Part shown: piece after piece, positions 46,168 through 57,517 of the stretch
Numbering within the stretch: position 1 is the first letter of the stretch
How the letters are laid out: the number at the start of each line of letters is the position of its first letter
Assembly: GCA_003255025.1 (NCBI GenBank)
Contig: QANY01008047.1
Location: 67,921-131,920, forward strand
Origin: Datisca glomerata
Lineage: Eukaryota; Streptophyta; Magnoliopsida; Cucurbitales; Datiscaceae
Reading direction: 5' to 3'
Length of the DNA stretch: 64,000 nucleotides
Translations under genes and position numbers: made by a program
The notes under the pieces: generated by a model
Told to the model about the DNA's origin: nothing
The model's database searches: none
Seen by the model: the letters and a program-made list of their open reading frames with translations, nothing else

Positions 46168-49100
46168 GATCGAGGATCAGATTGGGACTTAAAATTTTAA
46201 TTTTTAGTTGTTATGCATCAAAGGTATAACTTTATATTCATTCTATCATAGTTTAGATTATATAAAGATTAGTTTTAAGATGGGGAACAGATATTCACTG
46301 CACATTCCCTTCAGAACTTCAGTCTTTAAAAGCCGATAAAGATATTTTTAGCAGCTTCCGAGTTCTCACATGCTAAATGTGTCCCTAGGCAAGATAATGG
46401 GTATGTTGACACATACACGGTCAATCATCATTTGACGAATGCACGATATTTGATGCTATATTCAAGAATCATTACTTTTAAATTGCAACGACGATCGCAG
46501 TGTCTACCTAATGAAATTCAGGGCATCAACGGATGACCCGAGGGCTACATTCGGTGTAATTTTTTTAAGTAATTTCATATTGCGGCTTTGATGGGGTCTA
46601 ACTTGTAATATTATGAAGAAATGGGATTTAAACTTCAAAAAGGTTAATATAATACTTAATAGGTTCAATAGTTGCCGAAAAAGTGATGCATTTAACTTGT
46701 AGTTTCACGGCACTTCAACTCCATTGAGAGAAGACAATAAATTGCAACCTCGAAGTGGAACGAGATCGAGAGGGAATGGTCGACAATGACACATAAGCTC
46801 CTTATTTTTTTGAAAGACAACAATATTTTGTAATATGGGCGTATGAGTTTTTGAGTTATACGTGCAATGAAAAATTCCCTATGCATGGATGTGACTTGTG
46901 TGGTCAAATGATCTGAGGCGTATAAGTAATTAGTTCTGGTAGTGATTTCGTATCAAATCTACAAAAAGTATAATTGGTTCACTTTTCATTGCTTGAAATT
47001 TTTTTCCTAGCATTGATGCTCGGATTAATCTTAGCAGTAGGATATGGTTAGATTAATCCCAACCATTAAATAATTTTTAATTTTATTTTCTTTAGAAACC
47101 GGTAGAATAAGTTATCATCTGCTCCTTCATCTCTCAAATTTTTACTTTCCTCTTCTTAGACTACAACCAAAACTTAGGGCACCCAAAATCAGTAAGCATG
47201 ATTTCTCCTCCAACCTCCACTGGGAACAATGAAAGCAAGCACAATTTCTTCTTCTTCACCAAATTCAGGCTCTCTCTCTCTCTTTGTCGTGGTGCTCTGT
47301 CTCCACCGTCATCCATTCCGTCGTCCACCCCTCTTTCCGTCATTCAGGTCTCTCTTTGTGTGTCTCCATCATCCAGCTCTTTCTGTTGTCGAAGAGTTTT
47401 TGCGTTGTCTAGGGCACACGATTTTCAACCACCGGGATTTCCCTACTCTCGGCTCTTTTTGTCGAAGGTAATTTCTCCTCCTCTCTCGATCTCTCTCATT
47501 CTTTTTGTGATCCTACTCCTTGTATCCTTAACTGACATTTGTTTCTTTGTCAGTGCTTATGTTTGTCTTTGAATAATTTGTGCAATTGATTCTTGAATCT
47601 GTAGTTTACCACAGAACATCACAATCACACAAAAGACAATGTGAGAATTACAAAAAATCTTTAAAATTTCAACTGTTATTTCTTCAAATTCAATCATGGT
47701 AAAATAAAAGGAACCATTTCTTGGGATTGAAGAAATTATTCACATGCTCACTAAGAAGAGAATTGGTACATGATGTTACAGTCCTTATACAAGATATACT
47801 ATTATTTTAGATTGTAATTTGAAATTCATAGCATAGAGTAAAAAAGATTCAAAATTTTCATTCCTTAACTAATTTGCATCAGCTAATGTGTTCATGTCTC
47901 ACTAATTAGTTAAGTGAATTCCTCAAACTTGGTAAAAGAACAACGAGCAAATGAAGGAAATTTAGCAGCATAAAAATCCAAATAGATATGCTGCAAGCAT
48001 GTCGAATGTTTATTATTTATAAGCATTTGACTATTTTGAATGTTTTATAATGGTTTCTAGGGTTTTACTATTAGACTGTTTGACATTCTATTAAAGCTTA
48101 CTTGGAATGGTTTCTAGAGTTTTTTCCAATTCTGCCCTACTGTCTTTGAGACTAGTGAATTTCTAGCGTTGCACTTTTTGTTGATACAAAGTTGAGCTCT
48201 GTCTTTTGTTAGTTTTGTCTAGAATTTGTGGGAGCAAAATCAATATATGACTTGTTTCTGGCAATGGTTATTTTTGGGGATTTTATTCTTTCCCAGTGTT
48301 TATTTTTTTCTAAGTTTTATTTTGTTTGTTTGGTGACTAATGAGGGAAGAAAGGATCACATGGAAAGCATAGGAAGTCAAACCCTAAATAATTGATTTAT
48401 GCTTTGTTGAATGAAGTTTGATGAAGATATTTTTTAATGTCTATTGATTAAAGTTGAAAGTGTTTAGACTAAACTAATGTTCTTATCTTTCCTCAGTCTT
48501 GGGAATTTTGTGATTGTTCTTAGTGATCTAAAATCAAATTTTTGGTTTGCTTTGGTATTGATATGAGATTTTGTTCTTGATGAATATGTTTTTTAATGTC
48601 TGTTGATTATTGTTGGTTTATAGGGTCTCACTTCAAGACTATTCTTTTCAAGTTCCCCTTCACTGAGTATGTCAAACATGTCTCTCTTGAATTCCTGTAA
48701 AAAATCTGAGTAATGCACGTTTGATTGGGCATTTTGTTCGAGATGCCATGCACAAATAGCATCAAATCTAATGTACCATCCACAGTGTATGTGCGATGGC
48801 ATTACTAGATCTTACTGTTGTTCTCTTTATTCTGTTGTATTTCATTTTCTCAAGAGAAACTTTGTATGTAGATTTTATCTTCCTATATCAAAAAATTTCT
48901 CAGAGCATTCTGAAGCTTCAGTTTCAAGTACTGCACATATGTTTGGACTTTCAAATTCTCCTTTGCATTCCAACATTAATAACCTTGGCCTTTCCATAAT
49001 AACAATGACCTAATATTTTTTTTTTCGTGCCCATATAGTTTTTAGTAGTGCTATACTATATTCTCCTATGCGAATGAACCTAGAAAATAATCAACAATGG

Positions 49101-50196
49101 AAAATAAAATGTTGTGATGATACACTGTTGCTTGTTATATGTTAAAAAAAATTATTATTCATCATATCTGAGCTTATGTGGAGGAGAAATAAACTTTATA
49201 TTCATCCTATCTTTCCCATTACAATGATTTGAAGTTTACATGGTGAAACAATTGTAAGGTGATGTGAAGTATTATGTACTGATTAGTCTAATGGTTGGTG
49301 TCCTGTTTTACAAGATCTCCCCCATCCCCTATCCCCTGTTACTTTATTTGTTGTTATCTCTATTTTCTTTTCTACAAATAACGAGTTTTGTTTGAAAGCT
49401 CCTTATGTAGAGTTGTGGGATGAAGTAGAAAAGTTGTCCAATTTATTTTTTGTGCTGATTAGATGTGAGTTAGATTGAAAAAAAGATAATGACTTTGCTT
49501 TGTGTTGATTAAATGTGAGTTCTTTCTGAGTTATTTTCTGAGTCAGATTGAAGAATATGCTTTGTGCTGATTAGTTATTTCTAAGTTAGATGTGAGTTAT
49601 TTATAGGAAAGTTGATTATTCTCTTTCAATTTATGACAATGTAATATGATAGTCTGCTCTGTGCTGAATTTTGTTTTGGATTTTGATTTCATTCAATTAT
49701 AAAAGTTCCTCCTTACTTTTTTCAGGTGAAACTTCCTAATTATTTGTCATCAATAGAGAAGACTTGTCGACATTTGCAAAGTTGCTAGTCATTTACTTCT
49801 GGATTTTGAACTCATATTAGAATTTCATTCTCAGTATCATTAACTGCAATTGGCTTTACTTAATAAAATGGAATTTGCTATGTTTGTAGACTAGTTTCTC
49901 ATGTTTTGCCTTTTTCATGTTTCTATACAGAATATTATAGTTGGAAGTAGATATTATTTTAGGCCAATCTACTTTCATAGAAACAATATTATTTTTAGAT
50001 GTATGTTTGTTATTAGATGAATACATAATGTACATGTTATCGTTTTCCTATAATACTAGCGTACATGTTATCCTTCAAGCAATCAAATAAAAGGGAAAGT
50101 CATACTTTAGATAGAACTACATGAACAACGTCGTTTTTATTTGATTATAGAGATCTTGACATTTCTAGAATTTTTAACTAGCTTACCTACGTGGTG
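46168..50196. other. Intergenic DNA, no gene supported
   Basis: The ORF at 47198-47572 is Ser/Leu/Phe-rich low complexity with a possible hydrophobic segment, and nothing confirms it. A minus-strand reading at 48593-48802 looks protein-like but is unrecognised. Around 49440-49620 a motif TTTGTG(C/T)TGATTA(G/A)ATGTGAGTT is repeated three times imperfectly. No transposon ends were recognised in this stretch. Confidence 0.4.
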
Positions 50197-50199
50197 GAA

Positions 50200-50216
50200 C
50201 ACTACTACAATTTTGT
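50200..50216 (+). repeat. CACTA left terminal inverted repeat
   Basis: CACTACTACAATTTTGT is preceded by the GAA target duplication. It matches the reverse complement of 55672-55688 at all but two positions. Confidence 0.92.
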
Positions 50217-52169
50217 CTTTAGATGACAGTCACATCTTTGATACAATGACAACTCTCTAAAATCTATCAAAGGAAAATAATGTAGGTTGGGGTAATTTGG
50301 GTAAGATGACAGCTAAAAAATTAGTTTTTATAAATGTGTTCTCTACTATGCTAGCTAATTTTTGGGCTGTCAATATAACTTCTTATTATGACACTGAAAA
50401 AAAAACTGTCATTATTTTATGGTGTAAAAGATTTTACTATTTACCTCAAAGTTCATTTTATTAACGAAAATGCCACACTATATAATCAATCTAAACCTAA
50501 TTTTACTTTTACTTTGTCATTTTTGTCTTCTCGGCGACTGTCTCTGGTTACTCTCTCTTCCTCTCCCCCCTCTCTCTCAATCCAAACTAGAATTTCTCAC
50601 AAATGCCCTAGCAGCTTTGATTTAGACATGAAGTTAGTGTACCTGAGAATCCCTCTTTCTCCTTCTTTTGTCCTTCACGTTCTTCAAAAGCTCAGACCCT
50701 CAACCTCGAATCCTAGATAGTCTTTTTCCCTTTCTCATTCCTTTCTTCATTTCTTTAGAATAGCTCGAGCTCGACGCCTACACTTCGACGATGATAAGTT
50801 CATACCTCCTGCCACGTCTTCATTCTGTCCAGATCCAGTCCAGAGAAGCTCCATCCCTTCACTTCAATGGTGATAGTTTCAGAGCTCCTCTCCCAACGCA
50901 CGCCTTCATTCTGTCTTGATCTAGAATAGCTCACTCCTTCATTATATCCATTGATGCATGCAGTGGATCTTAGAGGCGAGTGACGCCTAAACGTAATCAT
51001 AGCATCTTGATGCCTCGACGCCTCCAGGCCCTTGACACCTCGAAGCCTAGACGCTTGAGATAGAATTCTAGATCTGCGTAATATTTATTTATTTGGTACG
51101 TTTATATCTTTGTAATACTGATTTAAATCTGATTATAGTTGATTTAGTTGGTGTAGATCTGATTTGGATCTTATTTAATTGCTCATTGCTGAGTCTTGTG
51201 GATGTATAATTTTTTATTGTAATGTTTATCTTAATAGCCTTGAATGGTAGGACTTCTGAACCTTGTTTTGGATGGTCCTTTGATGTTGGTTTTTATATTG
51301 TTATGTATTATTTATATTTGAATATGTTGCTATATATTACTAGTCATGATAGAGTGCAACGGAATATGTATTCTATTCAACCTTTATTTGTAAAGATATT
51401 GATGTTGCAAAAGAGGTATGCTATTTCTTTTCTAAGTTAGAGTAATATTTAGTTCAATTCTTTAAGGTGATTTTCAATTTAACGATTGGATGTTCTAAAG
51501 TTTGTTGCCATTATGTGATTACATACGTAGCTGCATTCTGATACATACAAGATTAGTCTTGAAGGTTTAATTTAGGATTTGGGTTTATATAAGTACATTT
51601 TTAAGATGGAATGCATATGAATACTTGATGGGTTTAGGACTTGACATTTCAATATGTCTCTATGGCCTCAACACGCATATATTCCATTACTCATGGTCTA
51701 CATGTTCCACATTAAAGTATTATGGATTAGTTTATAGTTTTAACTTCAAAATTTTTTTGGAAGAATTTTGGTATAAGTTGGAGAACTTTAACTAGTGCTC
51801 TCTTAAGTCTGTTGGTTGGCAACCTTGAACTCAACTATCATTTACCGTGAACAATTAAATGTTAGATCCATTTTTACTTGGATGACATAAATTATATTGT
51901 ATCATGACCCTTTTGGAAGTCAGTATAACATGTAAGCATTATGGATGCCATTTTTAGTTGATAATGTGTTGGCATTTATGATTTATCTCATGGTTTTTAG
52001 AGATTTCATGAAGGAAATGATTTGGGTTACAACAAAACCCAAAAAGTAACATAGTGAGTATGTGATGGTGCTTCTTGATCCTTGAAACTCAAGTGATAGT
52101 TTATGAAATATTTCTCTTCCTTCCCACATATGATTTATTGATGTCTTGTTTTTTGTTTGCATTTTATAG

Positions 52170-52261
52170 GTTGCTTTTAATAAGGATGTTCGCTTCCAAG
52201 TGTCACCCTTAAAGGTGATATCTTTCAACCAAGTGGTCTTTTAGCTGGTGGAAGTCGCAAG
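52170..52261 (+). pseudogene. SMC2: Captured SMC2 exon fragment 1
   Basis: After a TATAG splice-acceptor-like site the sequence encodes VAFNKDVRFQVSPL and, after a one-base frameshift, GDIFQPSGLLAGGSR, ending at a CGCAA/GTGTAC donor-like site. It matches the hinge-proximal part of condensin subunit SMC2, which has EVAFN...GDIFQPSGLLTGGSRK in plants. Intron boundaries are kept, so capture was from genomic DNA and not from mRNA. Confidence 0.82.
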
Positions 52262-52549
52262 TGTACATCATTACTTTTGTTTCTTCTGAGTTGAATTTAT
52301 ATGTTATATTGTTACTGCGTACATATAAGTCGACGGCTCCGCTCCTAAAGAGATTAGCTTACTTGATTTATGTTATCCAATGTCCAAGCGATAGTGGCTG
52401 TTGTTTACCTTGAAAAAGCTAGCGCGCTCCACTGAGTGGATAGAGCTAATATCATTATTGTGTTATAAGTTGAGCGTGAATGCTATCGTAGTAGTATGAA
52501 CCTTCTAGTTCTAGCTAGTTAGTTTTATTTGACAATCTGGCTTCACAGG

Positions 52550-52645
52550 GGTGGTGGTGATCTATTGAGGCAACTTCATGATCTGACTGGGGCTGAAGTG
52601 AAACTAACAATAAATTAGAAGAGATTGTATGAAATCAAAGCAAAG
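52550..52645 (+). pseudogene. SMC2: Captured SMC2 exon fragment 2
   Basis: Between CACAG and GTAGAC splice-like borders the sequence reads GGGDLLRQLHDLTGAEVKLTIN, then a stop, then KRLYEIKAK. This continues fragment 1 in SMC2 order (GGGDLLRQLHDLAEAE). The in-frame TAG shows it is not maintained as coding. Confidence 0.85.
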
Positions 52646-53011
52646 GTAGACCTTGATTTTATTTTCTCTGATGAATTAGAAGGAAAGACATGTAATTATT
52701 CTTGGTAGTGGTACATTTTAGACACAACTATAGCTAGAATGTGTTGAGGTATGTATTTTACTTATTTGCGACTGTCCTTATTTATAACATTGAGTGTAAG
52801 GGCCTTTATCAAGAATCTCATATGATTGTAATTTCCAACTCAAAAATAGAGAACACTTTAAGTGTTGATGATGAATGCAAATAAAATACTAGTATTTTGT
52901 CATGAAATGCTTCTTCATTTGCCACAACAAATTTGTCCAAATCTAATTACTATCGAATACTCTCGCCTTAAATATTTTAACAATAATAAATTTATTTCTT
53001 TTGTTGCTAGT

Positions 53012-53118
53012 TCATGCCTCTTCAGAAAAAGTATATGGACCTGAAGAAACAGTTAGAGCTTAAATTGTATGATCTTTCACTATTTCAGGGAAGAGTTGAG
53101 TAAAATGAGCATCATAAG
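53012..53118 (+). pseudogene. SMC2: Captured SMC2 exon fragment 3
   Basis: This reads MPLQKKYMDLKKQLELKLYDLSLFQGRVE, a stop, then NEHHK and a GTTAG donor-like border. It is the next SMC2 coiled-coil segment in the right order and spacing. The intron before it is shorter than a typical gene spacing but uninterrupted by other recognised DNA. Confidence 0.82.
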
Positions 53119-53238
53119 GTTAGTTTTTTTCTCTCTCATAACCGTCAACCCTGCATCTAAATCATTGCCATCTCTTGGCTTAAATTTTGAATGTTTATAT
53201 TCTATTACTTTACTTTCTTTTCCCTTTGGTACTATCTA

Positions 53239-53307
53239 GCTTGGTGAATTAGTAAAGAAGATTGAGAACGACCTTGAAGAAGCAAAATCTGCTGCAAAAG
53301 AGAAGGC
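53239..53307 (+). pseudogene. SMC2: Captured SMC2 exon fragment 4
   Basis: After a CTAG acceptor-like border this reads LGELVKKIENDLEEAKSAAKEK, directly continuing the NEHHK of fragment 3 in SMC2. The SMC2 homology ends here. Confidence 0.82.
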
Positions 53308-53523
53308 ATGTGTTTGGGAACTGCTTCATAAATATTTGGTGTTCTAATTAACTATGGCATGTGATTGGATGAACCCTTTAGGACTGTATATCTATGAAAT
53401 AAAAAAAAGGAGTCCAACTGTTACAAAAGCTGGTCTCAAGAGACAGGTCTAGAGCAAAGAGGCACTCTTTAAGGAAAGTTCACTACTTTTGCTAGTGCTT
53501 AGGCCATCCTAAGGTAAATACCC

Positions 53524-53880
53524 TTGACTTTGTTAAAAATGGCACAAGAACATGGTTTTATCTCCCTCTTTATGCATAATGTATGTGAAAGAGCGGTGAA
53601 AATATGTATTATCTTTTCATCCATCACCCTTTTGTTTCTTCTTATGGAATCGGTTGAGGTCGAAGCTTCATTTGAGTTGGGTTTTCTTTTGAAACTTCCC
53701 GAAAAGGTCATGATATTGTGGCGCACTGGTGTAACTGCTATTTTGTGGTGTCTTTGGTCTGCATGGAACATGAGGAAGTTTTAGGATTCTATCGAGGATT
53801 TGGAGTGCTTATGGGATGAGATTCATTTTTTGACATATAGGATACCACATAGTTCAAGAATTTACCTCTATTTTTAATTA
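53524..53880 (+). pseudogene. LINE-type RT zinc-binding (zf-RVT) C-terminal fragment
   Basis: The open piece 53524-53784 ends LPEKVMILWRTGVTAILWCLWSAWNMRKF, and after a stop DSIEDLECLWDEIHFLTYRI is readable in the same frame. This is the pattern (ILWRxGVxAILWxLWxERNxRxF ... LWDxIxFLAS) of the zinc-binding tail in plant non-LTR retroelement proteins. It lies between the SMC2 and TRAPPC8 pieces. It may have been inserted in, or captured with, its neighbours. Confidence 0.65.
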
Positions 53881-54053
53881 ATTCTGATTGGTTGGCTGCT
53901 TGTAAAGATTAAAGTTCATTTTTAGTTCTTTTGGTGTTCGATTATGATGCTTTTTCCTCATATTTTTATGTTTGTTTATCTTTAATGGATGTTTCAGTTT
54001 CTTATAAAAATGAGATCTTCTCTAATATATGTTTTTGTTCTTGTTTATGTTTA

Positions 54054-54161
54054 GGACCATTTACACTCTGCAGTCATGCTTGAGCAAGCATCTTATCATG
54101 CTATTTTCAAGGGAACAACATGGAGCCATATCAAAGACCATGTCTATTTCTATATTGGATA
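54054..54161 (+). pseudogene. TRAPPC8: Captured TRAPPC8 (Trs85-like) exon fragment 1
   Basis: After a TTTAG acceptor-like border the sequence encodes DHLHSAVMLEQASYHAIFKGTTWSHIKDHVYFYIG and then a stop. The block FKGTTWSHIxDHVxFxIG is what I recognise from the TRAPPC8/Trs85 subunit of plants. It is followed by an intron-like gap and a second block. Confidence 0.75.
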
Positions 54162-54300
54162 GTGAGTTTTTAGGACTTTGGGCAGTAGTAGTTTGCATAA
54201 GTTTCTCTTCGCAACTTTTTTATAGAAATAAAAAGTTTCTCTTAGCAACTATGAAGCAACTATGTTGAAGAAGATTATCGTAATATCTTTTTTAATGTAG

Positions 54301-54426
54301 GTGTGGTATGCTTCTCTTGAGATCTATGATATTGTTGTCAAACATATGTTGGAAGTTCTTGTATGTAGTCATCAGTCAAAGGCTACACATGAATTATTCC
54401 TAACATACTTTCTCCAAGTTGTTCAG
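54301..54426 (+). pseudogene. TRAPPC8: Captured TRAPPC8 exon fragment 2
   Basis: This reads VWYASLEIYDIVVKHMLEVLVCSHQSKATHELFLTYFLQVVQ between GTAG and GTACC splice-like borders. It corresponds to the WYAxLGMxDxAVxHMLEVLxCxHQSKxTQELFLxDF block of TRAPPC8 and lies in the right order after fragment 1. Confidence 0.82.
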
Positions 54427-54826
54427 GTACCATGGTTATGTTGTTTCCCTCGTATATGTTTCTAGAGCTTATATTCAATATACTGCATTCGGCATAATTC
54501 ATAACAATTTATTTAACATCATCTGTAACCACACTATCTTGTTGTGTAAGATTTTGAATTTCCTTAGAATGTTATTACATTCTTTGTGATTTGGTTATTT
54601 GGTGGAGGATTTTTTTTTGAAAATATGTCCCACAGTTCTTGCCTAAATCTCTCCCTCTATGGCCATCTATATATGTTATTTTCTTGATATTTTCATTACC
54701 ATTCATAGTTCATCCATATCTTTTGATCTGGAGTCCTCTCTCCATCCATGTATTTAATAATCATAATTTTTTTATGTTGGATCATGTAGCTAGAAAATAG
54801 GAAAAACATATGAGGTGTTAAAACTC

Positions 54827-54904
54827 TAGTTGCCTAAAATCAATTTCTCATCACTTAGGGTTGTTTTTGAAGACCATCGAACTTTTGTTTCACCTGTAGT
54901 TGTA
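54827..54904 (+). pseudogene. TRAPPC8: Captured TRAPPC8 exon fragment 3
   Basis: LPKINFSSLRVVFEDHRTFVSPVV follows a CTCTAG acceptor-like border and matches the LPxINxSSLRVxFEDHRT block of TRAPPC8. Homology is lost after about 54904. The longer open frame to 55165 has a hydrophobic unrelated extension. Confidence 0.82.
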
Positions 54905-55671
54905 AGTGCCTTAGCTGATTGCAAAATTTCCCCTTGTTCCTATCTAACATCTTTAGAATTCAGCATGCTGGTGATCGGAAGTTTATTATCCTATACTTTG
55001 CAGTTACGGATGATTAGTTTCTTGGATCTTGTAAACAAAAAGAATGCCGTATATTTTTCTGTGTCTGTCATAGGTATATTGATATCGCAATCTATGGTAA
55101 TAAGTTGCATACATCAAATTGTAGTTCTCCAATTTTTAGTTATGCTTGTGTTCATTGAGAACTAGACAAGTTTTATGTTTTTTTGAAGCTGTTATCATTT
55201 TCAACAACTATCATGTTATAAAGACATTGATATGTCTTAGTTATCCGCAATGGAATAAGATAAGCTTACAAAAAAATGAAATAAGATAAGCTTGTAATAG
55301 GTGTTGAACTTTTATGCAAAAAAAGCTTGTTATACATGTTGATTAAAAGTTATTTTGCCATTAATGTAAATAAAAAAAATCTGTCATGAGAGGGTAATTA
55401 AATGAAAAAAACAATCATGGAAAGGCATTTTTTTCTTTCCATGATAGTATTTTTTTAAATAATTTGGACATTAGATGACAGGGATTCCCCGTTATCTAAT
55501 AGTTTTTGGCATAACCTATAGTTACAAGTATTCTCTGTCATCTAATTGGTTTTTGCAGCACCCTATTATGATGGTTTTTGTTGAAAAAGAGTAAAGATGA
55601 CAGTCTGATAGATGATAGGCGGTCAACCGTCATATAGGGATATAATGACGTGTTTTAACCGTCTTCTAAGG

Positions 55672-55688
55672 CCGAAATTGTAGTAGTG
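55672..55688 (-). repeat. CACTA right terminal inverted repeat
   Basis: This reads CCGAAATTGTAGTAGTG and is followed by the second GAA of the target duplication. Confidence 0.92.
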
Positions 55689-55691
55689 GAA

Positions 55692-56290
55692 ATTTATTAA
55701 TATGATTATTTTAACATGATAAATTATGAAAAAACTTGGAGAAGAGCATGTTGCAACTAGATCAACTAAGTTTCTTGCATTCTTTAAATTCTTTATACAT
55801 CATGTTTATCATCTATTAAGATTGTTGATATATGTAACTTCTAGTTAATTCATTTTCTGAAATAGTCATTGCATAAAGCTGATTAATAACATAATATGGG
55901 CAGATGTATTCAAGAACATAACATTGGTATGCCATTTTAACATTCTTACTAGATGATGTCCAATCCATTATAAATTAGTATCAGGGATAATCATGATAAG
56001 AAGATATAATAACATATATTTCAGATGGCTAACACAAATGTCAACGTGAAGAAAACACAAAATGATTTCTTTGTATACTTGTAAGTAATTAATGAGATCA
56101 TCAATTTAGTGTTACATATTTTCATGTAACTTGTTTCAATGTTAATGTGGTTGTTTAAAACTAAAATAGTGTGAAATAATGTGCTAAAATGAGAGCGGCA
56201 GGTGAAAAGATTAATGGTCATGAAGTAAGTATGTTTAAACAAACATTACATTATAACATGGAATTGATAAATTTTGATTGTAATTTAAGT
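55692..56290. other. Intergenic DNA, nothing recognised
   Basis: The stretch is AT-rich, with no long frame, transposon end or RNA gene seen. Confidence 0.5.
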
Positions 56291-56301
56291 GAGTTTGTGA
56301 T

Positions 56302-56880
56302 ATGCAGACACAAAAATATCTAGCTTTAAAGTGGAATAGTATGACGAAGGAAGCAAAACTTAATTATTTAAAGGAAAATGAAATCCATGCCATTGAAAGT
56401 GTACTGAAACAACCCGGTCCTAGTCATCTAAGAAGACCTGCCTTTAAACATAAGTTGCTCACACGCTGTACACCCGAGAAATTTACGAATCTTGTTGGAA
56501 ATTTCGATGAGGGGAAGATGAGGGCAGTCGTGGAGATGGGATTTGGAGGGTTGTTTGATATTAAATGTCACAAGCTAAAGAGGAACTTCTTGCAACAACT
56601 ATTATATTGCTTCCATCCAGCCACTTGCACGTTGAATGTCCATGGGTCGACATTCAAAATGACCGTAGATGATGTGACTTCTATACTATGCAATCGGTGG
56701 CGAGGAGATCAAATTCGATGGTGATGTGAAAGATCAAAAGCAAAGTGGGTGAACGCCAAAGGTGATATTCTGGTGAATGCCTTGTCAAAATTCTTGATTG
56801 AGGAGTCTGACGGTGATTATTGGAGGCAAGCTTTTGTGCTATAAACTGCTGGGGTTTTTTATTATCTCCTCGATCAAAAC
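56302..56880 (+). pseudogene. Plant-mobile-domain (PMD/aminotransferase-like) fragment
   Basis: The 140-codon frame to 56724 contains LLTRCTPEKFTNLVGNFDEGKMRAVVEMGFGGLFDIKC and TCTLNVHGSTFKMTVDDVTSILCN. This is the start of the plant mobile domain (RCSPxxL..., GFGGLLxLKC, LxVHGxxIxxTxEDVxxILG). After a frame change, NAKGDILVNALSKFLIEESDGDYWRQAFVL is readable, then a stop. Such domains occur in transposon-derived plant genes and in Ulp1-carrying Mutator-like or CACTA elements. The rest is missing. Confidence 0.65.
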
Positions 56881-56904
56881 CAATCGTGAGTCATTCATGG
56901 TTGT

Positions 56905-57352
56905 GCGCTTTTTCTATCTTTTAGCGGTGGTTTTTTCTCTCTTTTAGCGACGGTTTAAAATAGTTCATACAAACACTGATATATACACATGTAAAGTCAT
57001 AAACCCGGTGACATCTGACACGAGGAAATGAGAGAGTGAGAACAAAAATGAGATAGGAAGAGAGAGAGGGAGAGAACATAAATGAGACAGAGAAATAAAG
57101 ACTCACAGGCATCAATAAAAGGCGAGGATGACCACAGATCTATGACGGGGAACTGACAAGTGATCAGATCTGAGTTTCATCTGCGAATCGCCTGAGAATC
57201 GCCCAAGAAAACGAGAAAAAATGAGAGAAAAAGTGAAAGAGAAATAATGAATTCGTGAATTGGGGGTTATGGATTTAAGGTACCTTTACCGACAGTTTTA
57301 AACCGTCGCTAAAAGAGAGAAAAAACCACCGCTAAAAGAGAGAAAAAGCGCC
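56905..57352. repeat. Inverted repeat, 56-bp arms
   Basis: The left arm 56905-56960 (GCGCTTTTTCTATCTTTTAG ...) and right arm 57297-57352 are reverse complements with a single visible mismatch. A 336-bp spacer rich in AGAGAGAA separates them. The arms contain the TTTTAGCG(A/G)CGGT repeat typical of CACTA subterminal regions. Confidence 0.85.
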
Positions 57353-57517
57353 AAAAAGGTTTTTTGCAAACATTTTGCAGCAGTTTACAAGAATCGTTGT
57401 TGATCTATAGCGAGGGTTTTTAAAAACCGCCGTCAAAAGTTTGACCGGTTTTTTTTTCCGGCGGTTGGAATAACCATCACCGTAAAATCGCCAGGGAAAA
57501 CTATTTTTCTTGTAGTG
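57353..57517 (-). mobile_element. CACTA end (right terminus only)
   Basis: The stretch ends TTTTTCTTGTAGTG, that is, CACTACAAGAAAAATAG on the minus strand, the common plant CACTA terminus. Subterminal AACCGCCG/GCGAGGGTTT units precede it. The opposite terminus was not found, so the limits of the element are unknown. It may include the PMD fragment and inverted repeat to its left. Confidence 0.65.

Larger units (their letters stand above)
50200..55688. mobile_element. CACTA (EnSpm) transposon with captured host gene fragments (5.5 kb)
   Basis: The left end CACTACTACAATTTTG and the right end, reverse complemented, CACTACTACAATTTCG form a 14-bp perfect terminal inverted repeat. The 3-bp target duplication GAA is present at 50197-50199 and 55689-55691. 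Subterminal TTAGATGACAG/CTGTCATCTAA repeats occur near both ends (50220-50310 and 55470-55600), as usual in CACTA elements. No transposase was recognised. Instead the interior contains exon-intron pieces of SMC2 and TRAPPC8 and a LINE-type RT zinc-binding segment, so it is a non-autonomous, gene-capturing copy. Confidence 0.9.

Noticed and set aside
47198..47572. 124-codon Ser/Leu/Phe-rich frame with a hydrophobic end
   Set aside because: Low complexity and no recognisable family. It may be the 5' leader of an unseen gene, but the sequence alone does not support a coding call.
48593..48802. Minus-strand protein-like frame (PSHIHCGWYIRFDAICAWHLEQ)
   Set aside because: It reads like real protein but no family was recognised and no neighbouring exon was found, so it is noted only in the intergenic entry.
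52420..52445. tRNA-like D-arm (CTGAGTGGATAGAGC)
   Set aside because: No acceptor stem, anticodon arm or T-loop follows, so it is not a tRNA gene.
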